In this document: positions 56,927-64,000 of the stretch, piece after piece
Layout: each line of letters starts with the position of its first letter
How positions within the stretch are numbered: position 1 is the stretch's first letter
From: Auanema rhodensis
Taxonomy: Eukaryota; Nematoda; Chromadorea; Rhabditida; Rhabditidae
Direction of reading: 5' to 3'
Length of the DNA: 64,000 bases
Assembly: GCA_964057225.1 (NCBI GenBank)
Contig: OZ059894.1
Location: 6,173,501 to 6,237,500, forward strand
Program-made: the position numbers and the translations under genes
The notes under the pieces: model-generated
Database searches by the model: none
Seen by the model: only the letters and a program-made list of their open reading frames with translations
Told to the model about the DNA's origin: nothing

Positions 56927-59900
56927 ATGACGATATGGTCGTGTTCTTATTGTACTCTTAATAATCCTCAAACTTCGATATTATGTGAAGCTTGTGGTTC
57001 AGAAAATCCGTCCGTAAAAAGTAGGAAATCAATCTTGCCTAAAGTTTTAACAACTCCGAGTAAGTTCTTTTCAATTTCTTATTTTATCTAAGCGAACATC
57101 TAGTTTCAAATATGAAAAATGCAGTAGTGGACATTTTTTCTGTAGATAAAGCTCGTCGACCCCCTCGTCCTCCATATCCTCAAAGTAGGTTTCTATTAAT
57201 TTAATATTTTAATTTTCACAACTATGACTACTTTTCAAGATATTGTTGTTGCTAATAGTCCACAAATTCGTGCCCCCCCTGCTCGTCCACCTCCACAAAT
57301 CCCAGCTCCTAGTACATCTTCAAGTGTTTCAAGTATCTTTGGTGGTTATTCTTAAAATTATAGCTTAAGTTTAGCACTTTCTAATGATTTGAATATTGAT
57401 TATTCCATGAATTGGATTTGTAATCAATGTTATTCCTTGAATGCTATAGCTCAAACTACGTGCCCTTCATGCCAAACTGTAAGAAGAGGTTTTAGTTCAT
57501 ATCTTGATAATTATATTATATTTATTTGTTTCTAGGTACACATCAGTCTAATGTTTATGATTCTATATATAAATCCACAAAAGTAAGAAAACTGAATAAT
57601 ATTTCAAAATAAAATATTTTAGAACTCAACTAATACAACACTTTGCTCTGAAATAACAAGTATTGTAGAAAATGACGATGAGAATAGAGCGCGAGCACAA
57701 TATTCAGAAATTATAAATCATTGCAAGTAAGTTTCATTTGTTCATCTTCTCTATATGCCCATTTTAGGTTTTCTTCGAGCACTTTTATAGACGATTCTTT
57801 CCCTCACTCGAGTAGAAGTATTGGAAATATTTGGGAACAGAGTCAAGTTAGTATTGTTGGTGAGCTTTCCTATTTCTTTTTTTTTATTCCTCAAATTTAC
57901 AGAAAGATTACCTACGGAATTAATATGGCTTCGACCTCACCAAATTTTTACGAAGGATGGCCGTAAATGGAATTGGAATGTTTTTCGTGATCCTCGTTCT
58001 TCTGACATTGAACAAGGTATACAAAGGAAAGTTACTTAAGTTTTAAAGTCAATTTTTTTTCTCAGGAAGCCTTGGAGACTGTTGGCTTCTGTCTGCTATG
58101 GCATTAATTGCGGAAAGGCCGGATATTTTGGAAAAAGTCGTTTTAACCAAGATTTATAATACCTGTGGTGTTTATCAGATCAGGTAAATACTTAAATATA
58201 TCTCATAACCATCTCATGAATATCTAAGAGTTTGTGTTGATGGAACATGGAGTGTTGTAACTGTGGATGATTTCTTTCCATGCAGACCGATAAGCCAAAG
58301 TCTCGTTTTTGCTGTTGGCCGAAAAAATCAAGTACAGTTACATACTTTTAACAATTCATGTTTTTACATTGTATAGCTTTGGGTTCCTCTCATTGAAAAA
58401 GCTGTTGCTAAAAGATTAGGTAATTATTCGAAGTTGATAGGTGGTCGCACAATTGAAGGCTTAGCCATTTTGACTGGTAATTTTGCTATTTTAATATACC
58501 TTTTATATAGTTTTTAATTAGGATCTCCTTGTGAAACAATAGTAATTGGAGATTCTGATGAAGAATTCAAAGAACTTATTTGGGCTCGCCTCTTTAGTGC
58601 AAAGTTTATCTTGAAATGTTTCTATAGTTTGATTCTACTTTTCAGAGAAGCTGGTTTTATACTTGGATGTAGTTGTGGATCAGGAAATTCCGATGTCAAT
58701 ACATCTCACTATACAGAAAAAGGAATTATGCCACAACATTCATATTCCATCTTGAATTTAACAGCAGAAGGATCTCATAGGTAAACTTATTTCTGAAGCT
58801 GTTAAATAAAAAGTATTTTCAGGCTTATTAGACTTCGAAATCCTTGGGGAACTTTTGTTTGGAAAGGAGACTGGTCAGATTCCTGGCCTGGGTGGACTCC
58901 AGGTTTTTCAAAATTTTTTAGAATAAAAAAAACGAAAGAATAATCATTCAGAACTTAAACAAAAATTGTTGTTTGAGTCAGTCTCTGGTTCATTTTGGAT
59001 GTCGTTCACAGATTTTACTAAGTATTTTGACTCAGGTTTCTATTAATTGAACGCAAAAAAATATTAGTAAACTTTTAGTTGATATTGCTAAAGTTAGGTT
59101 CCAAACCCCATGGTCAGATTTAAGGATTCCACTTCAATTAGGTGGATCGTATGATCCATCAGATAGGTTCACCGGTTTGACTTTATAAATATTATCTTCA
59201 TTTCATCAGATGTGTACGTTTCATTATTGAAAGACCAACTGAAATGTGTTTCTCTCTCTATCATACGGATGGTCGTCAAACTGAGGACCGGGTTTGTGGT
59301 CAGTTTCTGTTTTCATTTCTCTATCTGTTTAGATAGATCTTCTAATTTGCGTTCATGAAACAACACAGCGCGGAAATATCGGCAAGCTAATATGCAGATC
59401 CCCCCGAAAACTTGAGTCTTTTGTCTGTACAGGTCTCTAGATAATTGCGATATTTAAATGGTTCAGAAATATTTGCAGGCGATTACTTTTTTGGCCCTGG
59501 AGAATATGTGGTTATATGTCACAGCATGTTCCATCTTGGAGACCAAAAACAACCAGGCTGTCTGGCAATTCATAGGTAATGTTAGTAATGAACAAACAGA
59601 ATTCATGATATATTATAGTTCTGCCGCAATTTTTGGGGAACTAATTCCATGCAAACCTACTTCACTGAGAGATTCTTTGTGCCAAGTCTTGATTAAAGAA
59701 GGAAATGAGACTTATGTAGTATTTAGAAACTTAGTTGAGTACCGACTTTTTATTTCAGTTGCATAGTGATATTCTACTTCGTTCACTTTCGAAGGACATG
59801 GGTGGTTTGATTTTAATGGTAGATAACAATCTAGCAAATACTTATTCACGGGTGATGTGAGAACATTTATACTAGCAACAGTTTAATGAAAACTTAAAAC

Positions 59901-60269
59901 AGAACCGATTGTTCATTGAGTACAAACGTTATCTCTTCACGCGGATGCTTACTGATGGCTGACTCAATTCCTCCTGGAACTCGCCAAGTGTGCTTCTTGT
60001 TAACTTATCTTCTTAGTTTTGGCTTTCAGATTACAACTGTACTAACTCAGTTTGAATATCATTCGTCTTATCTGATTAGTCATCGCATTCCCCCCGTAAG
60101 TTATCAAAACAATTCCGGTTTCAGAAGAAACTTGCAGGTTCAACTTTCGACAGTGCCTCAGTTAAAAGAACAAGCTCTAGATGAAAACAGTATAGATTCT
60201 ATGCACTCACCTCTTTTGGAAAACGACACAATAGAGAATCTACACTCTCCCTACGGCGTTTATATATAA
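56927..60269 (+). CDS. SOL/CAPN15-type calpain with RanBP2 zinc fingers
   Basis: Two RanBP2-type zinc fingers are visible: [20 protein letters not shown] at the N-terminus and [20 protein letters not shown] at about 57414. A Pro-rich linker ([13 protein letters not shown]) separates them. The calpain protease core follows with all catalytic residues: [19 protein letters not shown] (Cys, about 58065), [13 protein letters not shown] (His, about 58725) and [15 protein letters not shown] (Asn, about 58835). After the core comes a region with [15 protein letters not shown]. The C-terminal domain reads [14 protein letters not shown] and [10 protein letters not shown], matching the small-optic-lobes homology (SOH) region. 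This layout (NZF, protease, SOH) fits the SOL/CAPN15 subfamily and not classical EF-hand calpains. It is a cytosolic cysteine protease; the zinc fingers probably bind ubiquitin. Introns are short and a consistent frame could be found throughout. The end at 60269 reads on past a possible 29-nt intron. Confidence 0.87.
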
Positions 60270-60375
60270 ATTTAAAATATGTGATATGGGAAGAAGCATT
60301 TTCTCAAAATTTATGTGATACTCGTAACTAATCATTATTCCTAGTCGGATCTTGTAATACATGGTTCTTTCATAA

Positions 60376-60381
60376 AATAAA
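60376..60381 (+). terminator. Polyadenylation signal AATAAA
   Basis: About 107 bases after the calpain stop codon. Confidence 0.5.
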
Positions 60382-61623
60382 GAATTCTATGTTGGTTTTA
60401 TATTTTGTTTCCTTATAACTCAATAACATTTAACGTTAATATAAGTGGTAACAGTGGCTTACGTGAAGATAATGATTTATTTTGAAGTCTATAGAATAAC
60501 AGACCGGTTGCTTTCTAATGCTGAGCTTTGCCAGTAGTTTTTAAAATTAATTTAACAAAGAATACAGCAAATTTTTACGAGGTAAGAAACGATTTTAGTC
60601 GAGAGAAGAGTTTTTTTATGTAAAAGAGGTGGACAGGTACACTAGAAAAGATTGACCAATTTTAACCTATTAGACATGCTTAATTCTCCCAACTCGCTAA
60701 CTGTTTCATTGAATTTATCTCTGTTCATTCATGCTTCATAGCTCATTCTCCTTTTCTGCCTCTATCTTCATCCCTCTTATTCTCGCTCTCTTTGTCTTTC
60801 TTCAGTTCTTTTTCTTTTAACTCTCCATTGCGCCTTCTCTCTCATCGCCCCAATTGCCTTTTGTGGATTTAATTTCATCCACTTTTGATTGACAGTTGAC
60901 ATTGCTTCTGAATGACACAAACACAACTAGCCACATAACTAAGAAATCACCCTCACTACCGCCAGACAACTACGTAAGTAGGTATACACAGTCTTATTAT
61001 ATTAAAAATTTATTGATTAGACAAATCTTGTCAATCTTATAAGATCTGCAACAGAATTACAAAATCAGTTCTATGAATATAAGCAATACAAATAAGGACA
61101 GAATATGAATTTCGTGAGGATTTTGCTCGTAGGGCAAAGAAACGAAAAGAAGAACATATTACCCAGCACGAGTAGAAACATAAGTTAATCTAAAAGACAT
61201 ATGGTACAAACTCGGGAAAACCCTGTAACAGATGGGTGAGGAGGTTTTGCTTACGAATGAGGACTAAATTAAAGTTATAATGTCACCTATAAACAATAGT
61301 ACAAACGATAAAAAGACAACAGTATTAGCAACAAGATTTTCTGTCATGGAAGAGGAACACGAAAAGCAGTGGCATTGTACCATAAAAAGGAACAAAGTGT
61401 TAATTCGAAAAAAAAGTTTCAGATCTTAGACAACTGAGCATTGCTTGAGTGTCATTACTAAATGAAATTAGGAGAAAGACAAGCTAATGATCAAAAGTAG
61501 CAGTTTTCCGGTCAGATAATCAAGTCATTTGCATTTCACATATCTATGATATTATTAAACATTATAATAAACTAAATAGGAAATAAATTTTAAATAGGTT
61601 AAATTATTGTCTTGGAAGAAAAT
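60382..61623. other. Convergent intergenic region between calpain and unc-62 homologue
   Basis: No exons seen. It contains a pyrimidine-rich block (about 60720-60850, purine-rich on the unc-62 strand), so part may be the unc-62 3' UTR, and a PBX-MEIS consensus site at 60886. Confidence 0.5.
60886..60895 (+). promoter_or_regulatory. PBX-MEIS composite site TGATTGACAG
   Basis: Exact match to the known PBC/MEIS heterodimer consensus, about 730 bp downstream of the stop codon of the MEIS-type gene itself. Function is inferred from the motif only. Confidence 0.3.
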
Positions 61624-62104
61624 CTATTCCATGCCATGAGTTCCTAATACTGTACCGTCCATCCAAGTCGGATTCATCATCTGACCAGTGGGATTAAAGC
61701 TCATCATTGGGTTCATAAACGGCATAACCCTACAAAATGTTTTATATTAGCATTGATTTTGATGGTATTTGACTTACGGAGCAGAGAAAGCTGGATATGG
61801 AGCTCCTGCATTAAACATATTACGTTGCATATAAGCAAGATCCGGTGCTCCATAAGGCATAGCCATAGGCGGTTGGACCGATGGATCAGGTGAATAAGAT
61901 TGAGACATATCTGTGACATCTAAAAAAGAAAAAGTCTTGTTAAGAAAATACAAAAATAATTAACTATTACCTGGACTGGGTCCTGGGCTGTTGTCGGAAC
62001 GATTTCGCCTCCTGTTTTTGAACACATTAACTTGCTGTCCTCTTCCAGCTCGATTACTTTGATCAATCATAGGTTGAACTATTCTCCTTCGAGCATTAAT
62101 GAAC
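61624..62104 (-). CDS. unc-62: UNC-62/MEIS TALE homeodomain protein, last three exons (partial)
   Basis: Exons 62104-61971, 61919-61778 and 61729-61624 join in frame and end in TAG (61624-61626). The first begins inside homeodomain helix 3 with FINARRRIVQPMIDQSNRAG, almost invariant in MEIS/Homothorax/UNC-62. It continues NVFKNRRRNRSDNSPGPSP. The tail is rich in Pro, Met and Tyr (VQPPMAMPYGAPDLAYMQR, MPFMNPMMSFNP) and ends THGME, as in MEIS-class C-termini. The Trp before FIN is split across the upstream intron. The rest of the homeodomain and the MEIS domain lie beyond the right edge. The protein is a nuclear transcription factor that partners PBC-class homeoproteins. The orthology call is strong because of the invariant helix 3. 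Confidence 0.93.
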
Positions 62105-64000
62105 CTGGAAATAGAGCCATGAATTCTTAAAGTTCACAAAGTTGTTGGTTTAACACTAAATCCCTAGAGCAAACGAATTCTCTTATCTTTTTCCTAATGA
62201 CTCCCTCATTTGTCTAGTCAGAATCTAGCTCCCACTACGTCGTTTAATTGGATAGAATAACGTTAGATAGCTATATCACGTCATGCCATCTAAACTTCAT
62301 CCCATCACTTCTATTCGCATCAGTAGATACCATCTTTTCCCATTCTGGCAACTACTTCATAAAATACACATAAATTTACATTTATATCCGAGACGCCACG
62401 CAAGCGGTCATAAAAAGTTGCGAACTCTGTTACGCTAACAATTTATGATCTAATAAACGATGACATTTAGTTTAGGACAAAGCAATTCAGCTGATCATCA
62501 TCATTTTTTCACATTCTGATTATGCGTTTATAACAGAAAGAAGCCAAACGGCAGCCAATCACGAGTGCTACAGTGTAATGATAATATTGTTCAAAGTTGG
62601 CAAAGTAAAAAATTAACACATCGTATTTCCGTATTCCCGCCTGTCTACTTTGATGAAATCTGACATGAAATTCATCTCCCCCAACACGTTTTCCATCAAA
62701 AGTCAATCAGCGCGCCCGCCGGCAAACGTACATCTTTCTCTATACATCCTAGATACACCCATCTATCAACGCTCCTCACGACGGGCGGCCAACAACACGA
62801 AAGACAATATTGATTCTGATGACGGGAAATACTTTTCGACAGCCAATTTTGTCTATAGCCTAGCCTAGCCTATGCTATGATCAAGCTATATAGAAACAAA
62901 AGTTTTTAAACAATCCCCGTAATAGGTTGTAGGCTAGATCTACTGCAAGCCAACTATGAGAGCGCTCAAGCTACCGTATACGATTAGGTCCCCGTGGATC
63001 GGGCTGAGGGTATCATTTCGGAAACGCTGTTGGCTGGGCATTGCCTTGCCTTCTTCTCAGTGTTGTCAGCGTCGCCAGCTGCGCCCATCCATCATTCCAA
63101 GGCTGCTGCTCTCTCTGCGTCTCTCTCAGTGGTTATAGACTTCCTAGACTCTAACCCACCGGTTACGGTAATTGGCAAGGGAACGGCGCGCAGCAGCAGC
63201 CGCAGCTAGAAAGCCAACCAACCAGCCAGTCAGCTAGCTAGATAGCTTAAAAAGTCAAGTCATTTAAGTCAGCCATACTCAGACCTCCCTACTTAAACAT
63301 AAGTCTGTGAGCTCAGAGTCGTTATTGCTCTTCTCCGTCGCAATGTTCCATCAAACCTTTTTTTAATTCAAAAATGAAAGAAGACATGTACGAGTTCAAA
63401 GCTGTGAATGGAGTTAAGTGCAATACATCCTACACCAAATTCAGTTTATATTCGATGCTCATAATAAAGATCAACCATTTTGGACGATCAAGACCACTTT
63501 TTTTCGCCGATGAAGTGTGACAAGGCGATCGTCAAACAAGCAACCATTGTCAGCACGTTTTCTGATTTCGATCTTTTCTTCAATGATACTGTAGATTAGG
63601 CCCGAAGAGGCGGGAAAATATATTCAAAAAGCCCCTAATGGGTTGAAAATTAACAAAGACTGGAGAGCATAGCATAGGTTCTTATTAACACTTAGATGTT
63701 TCATGAACGAAGTCATTTCGATAACAAGAAAGATGCTGTTAATGCTAAAACCTAAATAACATAGGTAAAGAGTATAAAAATGGTCAGTAAAACTGCTTAA
63801 TAGTCATAATATACTACTTAACTTCTAGTACCCCCTATCATTTCATGTCTAAAGAAAACAAATATGCATATTGTAACTGCTAGTCCCGAATATCATTGAA
63901 CATTCATGACCTTCACGACCATTAGCTGTTGAAATATAGTCACAACTAATTGAATAAATTATGAGCTCCTTACCACAGAGCAAGCTGATTAGAAGCGCCC
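62105..64000 (-). other. Large intron of the unc-62 homologue (to window edge)
   Basis: No further homeodomain exon was found on the minus strand up to 64000, so the intron upstream of the helix-3 exon exceeds 1.9 kb. It contains a GC-rich segment (about 62690-63250). The ORFs inside it have unrelated, low-complexity translations. Confidence 0.65.
62690..63250. promoter_or_regulatory. GC-rich segment in the unc-62 intron
   Basis: It includes GCGCGCCCGCCGGC-like sequence near 62710, a CAG/CGCAGC repeat near 63187-63207 and AACC/AGCC/AGCT tandem tetramers at about 63210-63245. It contrasts with the AT-rich background and may be an internal promoter or enhancer. No coding exon was recognised. 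Confidence 0.3.

Noticed and set aside
59458-59766. 102-codon plus-strand ORF
   Set aside because: It overlaps calpain exons in a different frame. The calpain frame ([15 protein letters not shown] and [17 protein letters not shown]) continues the conserved domain.
60101-60129. 29-nt intron in the last calpain exon
   Set aside because: It has GTAAGT and TTTCAG ends but is shorter than any other intron here, and the read-through frame stays open with a plausible acidic tail to 60269.

Overview
This is nematode nuclear DNA, most likely from a rhabditid close to Caenorhabditis. It is AT-rich. Most introns are about 45-55 nt, start with GT(A/G)AG and end with TTTCAG. Genes sit close together on both strands. 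The recognisable genes are nematode or metazoan: the C-terminus of a Meis/UNC-62 homeodomain protein, a cubilin, an SRX-type chemoreceptor, OAC-type acyltransferases, a DUF229 protein and small secreted Tyr/Gln-rich peptides. The species cannot be fixed from the sequence alone.

Layout. 1-1.4 kb: a possible terminal exon and a small uncharacterised gene, both plus strand. 2.1-5.0 kb: a DUF229 sulfatase-like type II membrane protein (plus) that seems to use two GC-AG introns. 5.4-25.5 kb: one very large minus-strand gene encoding a cubilin-type receptor with 8 EGF-like repeats and, by my count, 27 CUB domains. One cubilin intron of 2.2 kb holds a nested plus-strand gene for a Tyr/Gly-rich secreted peptide. 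25.5-28.4 kb: non-coding DNA with a foldback element (arms of about 130 bp). 28.5-29.5 kb: a Gln/Tyr-rich secreted protein. 32.4-34.3 kb: a CRAL-TRIO/GOLD lipid-transfer protein.

34.6-45.0 kb is the most unusual region. Two tandem membrane acyltransferases (36.6-39.2 and 42.0-44.6 kb) flank a gene for a small secreted protein (39.7-40.5 kb). The left side carries inverted, almost identical copies of the 3' end of the second acyltransferase (34.6-35.3 kb) and of the 5' end of the secreted-protein gene (35.35-35.74 kb). The middle of that inverted copy (about 4.5 kb) is missing. The two acyltransferases have also lost different residues of their SGNH hydrolase motif.

46.0-47.7 kb: an SRX-like chemoreceptor. 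50.1-51.2 kb: a phosphoglycolate phosphatase (minus). 51.2-56.9 kb: largely non-coding, with a few GC-richer, exon-like islands I could not assemble into a gene and some weak ORFs. 56.9-60.3 kb: a SOL/CAPN15-type calpain with N-terminal RanBP2-type zinc fingers. 61.6 kb to the right edge: the last three exons of an unc-62/Meis gene (minus), whose upstream intron fills the rest of the window.

The genes do not form one pathway. They look like an ordinary chromosome-arm-like neighbourhood in which conserved genes (cubilin, phosphatase, calpain, unc-62) alternate with fast-evolving nematode families (DUF229, OAC, SRX, secreted peptides). All exon structures were worked out by eye from splice signals and reading frame.
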